From: Streptomyces roseoverticillatus
GTDB lineage: Bacteria; Actinomycetota; Actinomycetes; Streptomycetales; Streptomycetaceae
Length of the DNA: 64,000 nucleotides
Assembly: GCF_000719265.1 (NCBI RefSeq)
Contig: NZ_JOFL01000007.1
Coordinates: 186,001 to 250,000, forward strand
Direction: 5' to 3'
Below are positions 52,984 to 60,892 of this stretch, one piece after another (within the stretch, counting starts at the first letter, position 1; each line of letters opens with the position of its first letter). A model generated the notes under the pieces. That model was given only the letters and a program-made list of their open reading frames with translations. It ran no database searches and was not told the DNA's origin. A program made the translations under genes and the position numbers.

Positions 52984-53382
52984 CTACTCCTGTCCGAGCG
53001 GTCGGAGTTCGTACTTGGGATTGAACAGCACCCGGCGGCCGCGGCTCATCGAGATCCGGCCGGAGGCGATCAGCTTACGGCCGGGCTCTATGCCGACGAT
53101 GGAACGACGGCCGAGCCACACGACGTCGAGCGCGGCCGAGCCGTCGAACAGCTCGGCCTCCAGAGCGGGAACACCGGCGCGCGGACGCAGAGTGACGGTC
53201 CGCAGCGTACCGGTGACCTTGACTATCTGGCGGTCGTCGCAGTCGCATATCCGCGTGCAGCCCGCGGCCTCCGTGTCCTGCTGCAGCTCCGCGTCGTGCA
53301 GCTCCTCCTGCGAGGTGGACAGCCGGTCGAGCATCCGGCGGAAACGGCCGGTCGGCTTCTCGGAACGGGGTACGGCACTCAT
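52984..53382 (-). CDS. OB-fold nucleic-acid-binding domain protein
   Basis: 132-residue protein with an OB-fold core (VKVTGTLRTVTLRPRAGVPA, then LEAELFDGSAALDVVWLGRR) similar to the anticodon-binding type. Two cysteines (CTRICDCDD) precede it. Role unknown; it is co-transcribed with the DUF3159 gene. ATG 53382 is preferred because the sequence before it is non-conserved. Confidence 0.85.
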   Translation of the reverse strand: MSAVPRSEKPTGRFRRMLDRLSTSQEELHDAELQQDTEAAGCTRICDCDDRQIVKVTGTLRTVTLRPRAGVPALEAELFDGSAALDVVWLGRRSIVGIEPGRKLIASGRISMSRGRRVLFNPKYELRPLGQE

Positions 53383-53457
53383 GAACCCAGCGTACCGGCA
53401 GCCCTCCGGGCGGGTTCCTGACCCACGAGCGGGGCACCGTTTCGTCCTCAATGCCTT

Positions 53458-53686
53458 ACATCTCGAACCGGTACCCCATCCCCGGCTCCGTAATGCCCCA
53501 CCCCCCGGGGGCAACCCCCGGACCCCCGGCCGACGGCCCCGAACCGCTCATCACATCTCGAACCGGTACCCCATCCCCGGCTCCGTGATGCCCCACCTCC
53601 CGGGGGCAACCCCCGGACCCCCGGCCGACGGCCCCGAACCGCTCGTCACATCTCGAACCGGTACCCCATCCCCGGCTCCGTAATGA
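53458..53686. repeat. 95-bp tandem repeat carrying three copies of the kdpE 3' end
   Basis: Units begin at 53458, 53553 and 53648 (95-bp period); the third is partial and is the real end of kdpE. Each copy encodes ITEPGMGYRFEM and stop on the minus strand, followed by a spacer that contains CCGGGGGTTGCCCCCGG, a terminator-like hairpin. The two downstream copies are not part of any gene. The copies differ by only a few bases, so the duplication is recent. Confidence 0.9.
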
Positions 53687-54335
53687 AGTGCTTCGGGTGT
53701 GAAGGGTCGCGCTCCAGCTTGCGCCGCAGCTGCGCCATGTACACCCGCAGGTAGTTCGTCTCCGTGCCGTACGAGGGGCCCCAGACCTCCTGGAGCAGCT
53801 GCTTCTGACTGACGAGACGCCCCGTATTGCGGACCAGGACCTCCAGCAGGTGCCACTCCGTCGGCGTCAGCCGGACGTCCCGCCCCTCGCGGTTGACCTT
53901 CTTCGCCGCGAGGTCGACGGTGAAGACCTCCGTCTCGACGATCGCGTCGTCCCCCGCGGCCGCGGGCCCCGTCGGCTCGGCGCGCCGCACCGCGGCCCGC
54001 AGCCGGGCCAGCAGCTCGTCCATGCCGAACGGCTTGGTGACGTAGTCGTCGGCGCCGGCGTCCAGCGCCTCGACCTTCTCGTCGGAGGTGTGGCGGGCGG
54101 AGAGGACCAGGATCGGGACCCGGGTCCAGCCCCGCAGCCCCTTGATCACCTCAACGCCGTCCATGTCGGGCAGGCCGAGGTCGAGGATGACCACGTCGGG
54201 GTGGCGGGCGGCGGCGAGCTGGAGCGCGGTCGCGCCGTCGGGCGCGGCGTCGACCTCGTACTTCCGCGCCTTGAGGTTGATCACGAGGGCGCGGACGATC
54301 TGCGGCTCGTCATCCACCACGAGCACCCGGTTCAT
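53646..54335 (-). CDS. kdpE: Response regulator KdpE
   Basis: OmpR-family transcription factor of 229 residues that activates kdpFABC under potassium limitation. The receiver domain (1-120) has VVDDEPQ, phospho-acceptor aspartate in VVILDLGLPD and lysine in YVTKPFG. The winged-helix DNA-binding domain has LTPTEWHLLEVLVRN and ends EPGMGYRFEM, typical of KdpE. It starts 86 bases after the kdpD stop. Its own 3' end is tandemly triplicated downstream. Confidence 0.95.
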   Translation of the reverse strand: MNRVLVVDDEPQIVRALVINLKARKYEVDAAPDGATALQLAAARHPDVVILDLGLPDMDGVEVIKGLRGWTRVPILVLSARHTSDEKVEALDAGADDYVTKPFGMDELLARLRAAVRRAEPTGPAAAGDDAIVETEVFTVDLAAKKVNREGRDVRLTPTEWHLLEVLVRNTGRLVSQKQLLQEVWGPSYGTETNYLRVYMAQLRRKLERDPSHPKHFITEPGMGYRFEM

Positions 54336-54420
54336 CGGTAACCACCTCTGCTGGTCGTGCGGGCCGCTGCGCGGGGCCCGGGATCGGGGACTGCTGGTCT
54401 GTCGGTGCGCGGGGAACGTC

Positions 54421-56973
54421 TCACGAGGTGGCCTGCGCCGGAAGGTCCGCGCGGACGGGGGCGACCCCCGCGGCAGCCCGCAGGGTGAGCACCATCGTCA
54501 TGCCGCCGCCGGGCGTGTCCTCGGCGGCGAGCGTGCCGCCCATGGCCTCGGCGAAGCCCCGGGCGACGGCCAGGCCGAGGCCCACGCCGGCCCCCCGCGG
54601 CGCGTCCCCGTAGCGCTGGAAGGGCTCGAAGATGCGGTCCTTGGCGCTGTCGGGGACGCCGGGGCCGCGGTCGGCCACCCGGACCTCCACCCGGTCGCCC
54701 AGGGCGCTGGCGGCCACGTGGACCGGCGTCCCGCCGGGGCTGTACTTGACGGCGTTCTCGACGACGTTGGCGACGCTGCGCTCCAGCAGGCCCGGGTCGA
54801 CGGCGACCATCGGCAGCGACTCGGGGATGTCGAGGGTGACGCTCCCCTCGGGGACGCCGCCCAGGGCCATGGGCACGACCTCGTCCAGGTCGATCTCGCG
54901 GATCAGCGGGGTGACGGTGCCGGTCTGCAGCCGCGACATGTCGAGGAGGTTGCCCACGAGGTGGTCGAGGCGGTCCGCGCCGTCCTCGATGCTCGCCAGC
55001 AGCTCGGCCTCGTCCTCCTCGGACCAGGCGACGTCGTCCGAGCGCAGGGACGTCACCGCGGCCTTGATCGCGGCGAGCGGGGTGCGCAGGTCGTGGCTGA
55101 CGGCGGCGAGCAGGGCCACGCGGATGCGGTTGCCCTCGTCCAGGCGGCGGGCCCGCTCGGCCTCGCCGACCAGCCGCTGCCGGTCCAGGACGACCGCGGC
55201 CTGCGCGGCGAAGGCGGCGAGCACGCGGCGGTCCTCGGCGGGCAGGACGCGGCCGGAGAGGGCGAGCGCCATGTTGTCGCCTACGGGCATGTCGACGTCG
55301 GCGTCCTCGGGCCGCAGCAGGGGCTTGCCCGAGCTCGTCACGACGCTGGCCGCGCAGGTCCACGGGTCGACCTCGCTGGCGCGCTCCAGCAGGGCCACGG
55401 ACTCCATGGCGAAGGTCTCCCGGACCCGCTCCAGCAGCGCGTCCAGGCTGGTGTCGCCGCGCAGGACGCTGCCGGCCAGGAAGGACAGGATCTCGGACTC
55501 GGCCCGCAGCCGGGCCGCCTGGTGGGTGCGGCGCGCGGCCAGGTCCACCACGGACGCCACGGAGACCGCGACGAAGACGAAGATCGTGATGGCGACGATG
55601 TTCTTGGGGTCGGTGATCGTCCACCGGTGGAGGGGCTCGACGAAGTAGTAGTTCAGCAGCAGCGAGCCGAAGGCCGCGGAGGCGAGGGCGGGCAGCAGGC
55701 CGCCGAGCAGGGCCGCGGCCACCGTCATGCACAGGAACATCAGCATGTCGTTGGCGAGGCCGAGGTCCGGGCCGATGTGCGTCAGCAGCAGGCTGAGCAG
55801 GGCGGGGCCGCCCAGGCCCACGAGCCAGCCCGCCGCGATGCGGCCGCGCCCCAGGCGGGCGCCGCGCGAGACGGGCAGGCCGCGGCCCTTGGCGGCCTCC
55901 TCGTGCGTGACGATGTGCACGTCGAGGTCCGGCCCGGAGTCACGGGCCACGGTCTGGCCCACGCCGGGACCGAAGACGTACTGCCAGGTCTTGCGGCGGC
56001 TGGAGCCGAGCACGATCTGCGTGGCGTTGACTCCGCGGGCGAACTCCAGCAGCGAGGCGGGCACGTCGTCCCCGATCACGTGGTGGAAGGTGCCGCCGAG
56101 GTCCTCGACCAGAGTGCGCTGGACGGCCAGCTCCTTCGGCGACGCCGAGGTGAGCCCGTCGCTGCGGGCGATGTAGACGGCGAGGATCTCGCTGCCGGAG
56201 CCCTTGGCGGCCATGCGCGCCGCGCGGCGGATCAGCGTGCGGCCCTCGGGGCCGCCGGTGAGGCCCACGACGATGCGCTCGCGGGCGTGCCAGATGGTGG
56301 AGACGCTGTGCTCGGTGCGGTACTGGCGCAGGTATTCGTCGACGCGGTCGGCCGTCCACAGCAGCGCGAGCTCGCGCAGCGCGGTCAGGTTGCCGGGCCG
56401 GAAGTAGTTGGACAGCGCCGCGTCGACCTTGTCGGGCTTGTAGATGTTCCCGTGCGCCATGCGGCGGCGCAGCGCCTGCGGCGACATGTCGACCAGCTCT
56501 ATCTGGTCGGCGCGGCGCACCACCTCGTCGGGCACGGTCTCCTGCTGCCGGACGCCGGTGATGGACTCGACGACGTCGCCGAGCGACTCCAGGTGCTGGA
56601 TGTTGACCGTGGAGACGACGTCGACGCCCGCCTGGAGCAGCTCCTCGACGTCCTGCCAGCGCTTGGTGTTGCGCGAGCCGGGCACGTTGGTGTGGGCGAG
56701 CTCGTCGACGAGGACGACGGCCGGGCGGCGGGCGAGGACGGCGTCGATGTCCATCTCGGTGAAGGCCGTCCCGCGGTAGGCGATCTCCCTGCGGGGCACC
56801 TCCTCCAGGCCGTGCAGCATCACCTCGGTGCGCGGCCGGTTGTGGTGCTCGACGAAGCCGACCACGGCGTCCGTGCCGCGCTCCACGCGGCGGTGGGCCT
56901 CGGAGAGCATCGCGTACGTCTTGCCGACGCCCGGTGCCGCGCCGAGGTAGATCCGAAGCTTGCCGCGTCCCAT
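54421..56973 (-). CDS. kdpD: Sensor histidine kinase KdpD
   Basis: Membrane-bound K+/turgor sensor of 850 residues. The KdpD domain has Walker A GAAPGVGKTYAM and VDELAHTNVPGSRNTKRW in the first 130 residues, followed by a Usp domain (about 230-370). The DUF4118 four-helix membrane domain (about 395-500), a GAF segment, HisKA with AAVSHDLRTPLAAIKAA and HATPase (VENAVKYSP, ADRGPGVPDS) complete it. All motifs look intact. ATG 56973 begins MGRGKLRIYLGAAPG. It phosphorylates KdpE, whose gene follows. Confidence 0.96.
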   Translation of the reverse strand: MGRGKLRIYLGAAPGVGKTYAMLSEAHRRVERGTDAVVGFVEHHNRPRTEVMLHGLEEVPRREIAYRGTAFTEMDIDAVLARRPAVVLVDELAHTNVPGSRNTKRWQDVEELLQAGVDVVSTVNIQHLESLGDVVESITGVRQQETVPDEVVRRADQIELVDMSPQALRRRMAHGNIYKPDKVDAALSNYFRPGNLTALRELALLWTADRVDEYLRQYRTEHSVSTIWHARERIVVGLTGGPEGRTLIRRAARMAAKGSGSEILAVYIARSDGLTSASPKELAVQRTLVEDLGGTFHHVIGDDVPASLLEFARGVNATQIVLGSSRRKTWQYVFGPGVGQTVARDSGPDLDVHIVTHEEAAKGRGLPVSRGARLGRGRIAAGWLVGLGGPALLSLLLTHIGPDLGLANDMLMFLCMTVAAALLGGLLPALASAAFGSLLLNYYFVEPLHRWTITDPKNIVAITIFVFVAVSVASVVDLAARRTHQAARLRAESEILSFLAGSVLRGDTSLDALLERVRETFAMESVALLERASEVDPWTCAASVVTSSGKPLLRPEDADVDMPVGDNMALALSGRVLPAEDRRVLAAFAAQAAVVLDRQRLVGEAERARRLDEGNRIRVALLAAVSHDLRTPLAAIKAAVTSLRSDDVAWSEEDEAELLASIEDGADRLDHLVGNLLDMSRLQTGTVTPLIREIDLDEVVPMALGGVPEGSVTLDIPESLPMVAVDPGLLERSVANVVENAVKYSPGGTPVHVAASALGDRVEVRVADRGPGVPDSAKDRIFEPFQRYGDAPRGAGVGLGLAVARGFAEAMGGTLAAEDTPGGGMTMVLTLRAAAGVAPVRADLPAQATS

Positions 56974-57234
56974 GGCCCCTATTGTCTTTCACGCCACGCG
57001 GTGGTGTCCGGCCGGTCCGTGACGGCCGGCAGTGCCGATGTGCCCCGCACTGCCGCGTACGGCCGACCTTACGGCCAAACTTTCGGACATATGGGGCGCG
57101 CGGGGGTGCGGGCCGCGGTATTGACGCAGCTCTGACGCCGTATGCCGTGTCCTTCGCGGGCTCCGTACGGCTCCGCCGGGCTCCGTACGGCCCCGGGCCG
57201 GGAGGCGGGCCGTGCCGGGCGGCATGATGGCGGC

Positions 57235-57771
57235 ATGACCGACATCCGCACGGCTCACACCTCCGACCTGACCGGCACGGAACGCGCCGCGGTCCGCGCC
57301 CTCGTGGACGACGCGTTCGAAGGGGACTTCTCCGACGACGACTGGGACCACACCGTGGGCGGCATGCACGCCCTCGCCTATGAGGGCGGCGAACTCATAG
57401 GCCACGGCTCGCTCGTGCAGCGGCGGCTCCTGCACGGCGGGCGCGCGCTGCGGGCCGGCTACGTGGAGGGGGTCGCCGTCCACGCGGACCGGCGCCGGCG
57501 GGGCGTGGCCTCGGCCGTGATGGACGCGCTGGAGCGGATCCTGCGGGACGGGGCGTACGAGGTGGGTGCGCTGTGCGCGGCGGACGAGGCGGTGCCGCTG
57601 TACGCGGGCCGCGGCTGGCAGCTGTGGCGCGGCCCGTCTTCGGTGCTCTCACCGGCGGGCCTCCAGCGCACGGAGGAGGAGGACGGCTGCATCTACGTCC
57701 TCCCGCTCGCCGCGGAACTGGACCTGGACAGCGCGTTGGCGTGCGACTGGCGTCCGGGGGACGTGTGGTAA
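57235..57771 (+). CDS. GNAT acetyltransferase resembling aminoglycoside 2'-N-acetyltransferase AAC(2')-I
   Basis: 178 residues. The stretch FEGDFSDDDWDHTVGGMHAL, then QRRLLHGGRALRAGYVEGVA and VHADRRRRGVASAVMDALE (acetyl-CoA site), with the ending ALACDWRPGDVW, follows mycobacterial AAC(2')-Ic closely from end to end. This suggests acetylation of the 2' amine of aminoglycosides, although mycobacterial members have other cellular substrates. The shared VAVHADRR/RG pattern shows an intact CoA pocket. ATG 57235 is chosen because homology begins there. It sits alone between kdpD and the channel gene. Confidence 0.85.
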   Translation: MTDIRTAHTSDLTGTERAAVRALVDDAFEGDFSDDDWDHTVGGMHALAYEGGELIGHGSLVQRRLLHGGRALRAGYVEGVAVHADRRRRGVASAVMDALERILRDGAYEVGALCAADEAVPLYAGRGWQLWRGPSSVLSPAGLQRTEEEDGCIYVLPLAAELDLDSALACDWRPGDVW

Positions 57772-57884
57772 CCCCCACGTCCCCCACCGAAAGCCACATC
57801 GCCGGCCCGGCACCCCTCTCCCCGCCGCGGCGGAAAGCAGGGGCGGGGGCCCGCACCCCTAGCCACCGGCCGGGGCCCTTCCCT

Positions 57885-57934
57885 CCGCCGCAACGGTGAT
57901 CAACCACATGACCGCAGCCCGGCGGCGCCGGACC
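57885..57934 (-). repeat. Dispersed GGCACCGCCGG repeat, copy i (minus orientation)
   Basis: On the minus strand it reads GGCGCCGCCGGGCTGCGGTC, then ATGTGGTTGATCACCGTTGC, ending GGCGGAGGG. Inverted relative to copy j. Confidence 0.6.
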
Positions 57935-57949
57935 GGCCCCAGGCCGTAG

Positions 57950-58000
57950 GGCACCGCCGGACACGCCCGTAGGGGCTGATCACCGCCGCGGCGGAAGGGG
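57950..58000 (+). repeat. Dispersed GGCACCGCCGG repeat, copy j
   Basis: Reads GGGCACCGCCGGACACGCCC, then GTAGGGGCTGATCACCGCCG, ending CGGCGGAAGGGG. Both conserved ends are intact. Confidence 0.7.
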
Positions 58001-58103
58001 CGTCACCGGGCCGGCGGCTCGCCCCCAGGACGCCGGACCGCCGGCTGCGCCGGGCGCGGGGCCCCGGGGCGTGGTCGCCCCGGAAGTCAGCGCGGCCGAT
58101 GCA

Positions 58104-60014
58104 TCAGCGAGGGCGCGGAACCGGGCGGCGGCCCAAGAGGTCCGCCAGGCCCTGGCGGGTGGCGGCGACGAGGACGCGGTCCTGACCCCGCAGCACATAG
58201 TCGCCGGGAAGGTCCCGCAGGAGGACGGTCTGCCGCCCGGACGCGTCCGGAAGGACCACGGTCAGCCCGAGCACCCGCCAGGCGCCCGGCGCAAACGCGT
58301 CGGCCGCGGCGCGCCCCTCCAGGCCGGCGTGGCCGACGACCTCGACGGCCGCGATGAGGACGACGCTCCGTTCCACGGGCACCGCGCCCAGGATCTGACG
58401 CCCCGCCATCGCGCTGGCGAAGGCCGGGGCGACGAGGAACGACACGCTGCGGCTGCGGGTCCACGCCCGGGGGTACGTGTCGCGCAGGGTGCGGTAGACG
58501 GCCTTGGCGAAGCGGTCGTCGTAGAGCCGCATGACCACGCGGACGTCGGGCTTGACGGCCCGCGCGTACAGGGCGGCCTCCAGGTTGGTGATGTCGCTGC
58601 TGGTCAGCGCCATGAGCGTGCCGCTCTGGCCGATCTTGGCGCTCTCCAGCACGCCTTCCTCGGTGACGTCACCGATGATCGTGGGCACGCGCAGCGCGCG
58701 GGCGAGCGCGACGCCGCGGGCCTGCGGGTCGCGCTCGACGCAGACGACGGGGATGCCGAGCTCGCGGAGCCGGGCCAGCACGCGGGCGCCGATCTTGCCG
58801 AGTCCGAGCAGCACCACGTGGCCGGAGAGGCCGCGCCGCGGACGCCGCAGAGCGGAGGCGGAGCGGAAGGTTCCGAGCCCTTCCAGCGCGGCGGCCACGA
58901 GCAGGGGGAGCAGGAGCAGGCCGGTGAAGCCGGACAGGAGCTGGAGGATCTGCCGGCCGTGGCCCTCACGGATCGCGGGCTCGTTGATCGCGAAGAGGTC
59001 GAGGAGCGAGAGGTAGACGGCGTGCGTCGGGTTGTTGCTGCTGACGCTCCAGGACGCGACGGCCAGCCCGCACACGGCGGCGGTCAGCAGCGCGAGGGCC
59101 CAGCGCAGGCGCAGGGAGAAGAACGAGCCGAGGGGCAGGCCGCGGACGGTGGGCCGGGCGGGCGGCCCGGACGGCACGTCGAAGGGGACGGCTTCCAGGA
59201 CGACCCGGGAGCGCCCCTCCGCGCCGGGCGGCGGCACGGCGCCGGGCAGCAGCAGGGGCCCGTCGGCCTCGGGCCCGTAGGCGCCGGCGGGCCGCTGGGC
59301 CGGGGAGAGGAGGGCGACGGTGCACAGCTCCTGCGGCCGTGCGGCGGCTTCCGCCGCGGGCGGCCGCTCGGCGGCTCTCAGCAGTCTGCCGCCGACGTCG
59401 AAGACCCTGCTGTGCCCGGAGACGGCGGCGGTGACGAGGACGGGGGCGGCGGTGTCCGCGTCGGACAGGACGGTGGTGGTGGCGTCGGTGACGGGCTCGG
59501 CGTCCGACGTGGCGGCGGCCAGCAGGGCGGCCTGGTCGAGGACTTCCTCCAGGTGCTGGCCGAGCCGCCGGTTGTAGAGGCGGATGACGAGCCGGACGCG
59601 CGGGTTGAGACGGCGGGCGAGGAGGGCCGCCTGGACGTTGGTCTCGTCGTCGTCGTAGACGAGGGCGAGGGCCGTGGCCCGGGCCACCTGCGCCTCGGTG
59701 AAGGCGTCCTCGTCGGGCTCGGTCGCCTCGATGACGCGGACGAGACCGCCGCCGGCCGGAGCGGTGCCGTTGCGGTCGGGGGCGCCGGCGCGGCCGACGA
59801 CTCCGGTGACGCGCCCGAAGAGGGCCGCGGCGCGGCCGACCATGGGCGCGGGGCGCCGCCTGGCCTCGCGCGCCGGGGGCAGGACGACGGTGACGCGCTC
59901 GCCGTACACGCCGGAGAGCTCGGCGGCGAGCCGGTGCACGAGCCCGTCGTCACCGCACACCACCATGTGCGGTGCGGCTGGCGTGACTTGGGGCTGCTGG
60001 TTCAGTGTGGCCAC
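58104..60014 (-). CDS. Two-RCK ion-channel-like membrane protein (CASTOR/POLLUX or TrkA-N type)
   Basis: About 636 residues. An N-terminal RCK-like domain (MVVCGDDGLVHRLAAEL) comes first. Two membrane segments flank a short re-entrant region (RWALALLTAAVCGLAVASW, then THAVYLSLLDLFAINEPAI, then LLSGFTGLLLLPLLVAAALE). A clear second RCK domain follows (VVLLGLGKIGARVLARLREL, acidic end VERDP). No TVGYG filter is present, so it resembles the CASTOR/POLLUX type of ion channel or a regulator rather than a classical K+ channel. GTG 60014 is the chosen start but has no strong ribosome site; an internal ATG near 59967 is possible. It stands between kdpDE and kdpABC. Confidence 0.75.
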   Translation of the reverse strand: MATLNQQPQVTPAAPHMVVCGDDGLVHRLAAELSGVYGERVTVVLPPAREARRRPAPMVGRAAALFGRVTGVVGRAGAPDRNGTAPAGGGLVRVIEATEPDEDAFTEAQVARATALALVYDDDETNVQAALLARRLNPRVRLVIRLYNRRLGQHLEEVLDQAALLAAATSDAEPVTDATTTVLSDADTAAPVLVTAAVSGHSRVFDVGGRLLRAAERPPAAEAAARPQELCTVALLSPAQRPAGAYGPEADGPLLLPGAVPPPGAEGRSRVVLEAVPFDVPSGPPARPTVRGLPLGSFFSLRLRWALALLTAAVCGLAVASWSVSSNNPTHAVYLSLLDLFAINEPAIREGHGRQILQLLSGFTGLLLLPLLVAAALEGLGTFRSASALRRPRRGLSGHVVLLGLGKIGARVLARLRELGIPVVCVERDPQARGVALARALRVPTIIGDVTEEGVLESAKIGQSGTLMALTSSDITNLEAALYARAVKPDVRVVMRLYDDRFAKAVYRTLRDTYPRAWTRSRSVSFLVAPAFASAMAGRQILGAVPVERSVVLIAAVEVVGHAGLEGRAAADAFAPGAWRVLGLTVVLPDASGRQTVLLRDLPGDYVLRGQDRVLVAATRQGLADLLGRRPVPRPR

Positions 60015-60157
60015 ATTGTCAGGGTGCCCTGCACCGGTCGAACATTCACCGGAATTGCCACGGACATGCAGGACATTCGGTACGGCGGAGTCGGAGCGCG
60101 GGCCACCGCACACCGGAAGCCGCCCCTCCCCCCGCCGGCCGGCACCTCCGGCGCACA

Positions 60158-60193
60158 GCAGCCCGGCCCCCTCCTGACGAGGAGCCGGGCTGC
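60158..60193 (-). terminator. Hairpin terminator at the end of the kdp operon
   Basis: GCAGCCCGGC (60158-60167) pairs perfectly with GCCGGGCTGC (60184-60193); CCTC and GAGG inside the loop can extend the stem. It begins 33 bases past the kdpC stop. The rest of 60015-60225 holds the upstream region of the channel gene. Confidence 0.7.
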
Positions 60194-60225
60194 GGCTTCA
60201 GGCTTTCACGCCCGCCGTACGGGCG

Positions 60226-60885
60226 TCACCGCTTCCCGCCGGCCCCGGCGAGTTCCCGCAGCGCGATGTTGAGCTTCAGGACGTTGACGCGCTCCTCGCC
60301 CATGAAGCCGAGGATGCGGCCGTCCGCATGGTCCTCGACCAGCTTCTCGACCTTGCCGGCCGGCAGGCCGTTGGCCTCGGCGACGCGCTTGGCCTGCAGG
60401 CGTGCGTAGGCCGGCGAGATGTCCGGGTCGAGGCCCGAGGCGGAGGCCGTCAGCGCGTCCACCGGCACGGCCGACGGGTCGGCGTGGTTGAACGCGGCGA
60501 CGTCCGCCCGCCGCTGCTTGACGGAGTCCAGCAGGGTCTTGCTGTCGGCGGCGAGGTTCGAGGCGCCGGAGACGATCAGCTGGTACTTGGTGTTCTCGGC
60601 GTTCGGGCCGGCGGCCGAGGGGCGCGGCTGGAAGAACTTCGGGTCCGGCAGCGGGTTGCCGTCCTTGTCCTTCGCCTCGAGGGTGTAGCTCTGGCCGAGC
60701 CGCTCGGAGCCCGCGGACTTGCCGCCGGCCTTGACCTCGGAGCCGTTGGCCTTGTCGTGGAAGGCCGCCTGGGCGATGCCGGTGACGACCAGCGGGTAGA
60801 TCACCCCGCAGACCACCGTGAGGACGAGCAGGGCGCGGAGCCCCGCGCCGACCAGGCGGGCCGTGCTGCGTACGGAGTTGTTCAT
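60226..60885 (-). CDS. kdpC: Potassium-transporting ATPase subunit KdpC
   Basis: Single-span subunit of 219 residues that assists ATP binding by KdpB. One N-terminal membrane helix (LRALLVLTVVCGVIYPLVVT) is followed by the extracytoplasmic KdpC domain with KFFQPRPSAAG, SASGLDPDISPAYARLQAKR and a C-terminal NVLKLNIALREL. Complete. It starts seven bases after the kdpB frame ends. Its usefulness depends on kdpB, which is damaged here. Confidence 0.95.
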   Translation of the reverse strand: MNNSVRSTARLVGAGLRALLVLTVVCGVIYPLVVTGIAQAAFHDKANGSEVKAGGKSAGSERLGQSYTLEAKDKDGNPLPDPKFFQPRPSAAGPNAENTKYQLIVSGASNLAADSKTLLDSVKQRRADVAAFNHADPSAVPVDALTASASGLDPDISPAYARLQAKRVAEANGLPAGKVEKLVEDHADGRILGFMGEERVNVLKLNIALRELAGAGGKR

Positions 60886-60892
60886 GGTGTCG

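Larger units (their letters stand above)
57772..58103. other. 332-bp convergent intergenic region with two inverted repeat copies
   Basis: Lies between the 3' ends of the acetyltransferase and the channel gene. It contains dispersed repeat copies i and j in opposite orientations (listed) and a further half copy, CCCGCCGCGGCGGAAAG, near 57821-57837. No gene or clear terminator apart from these is seen. Confidence 0.6.
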
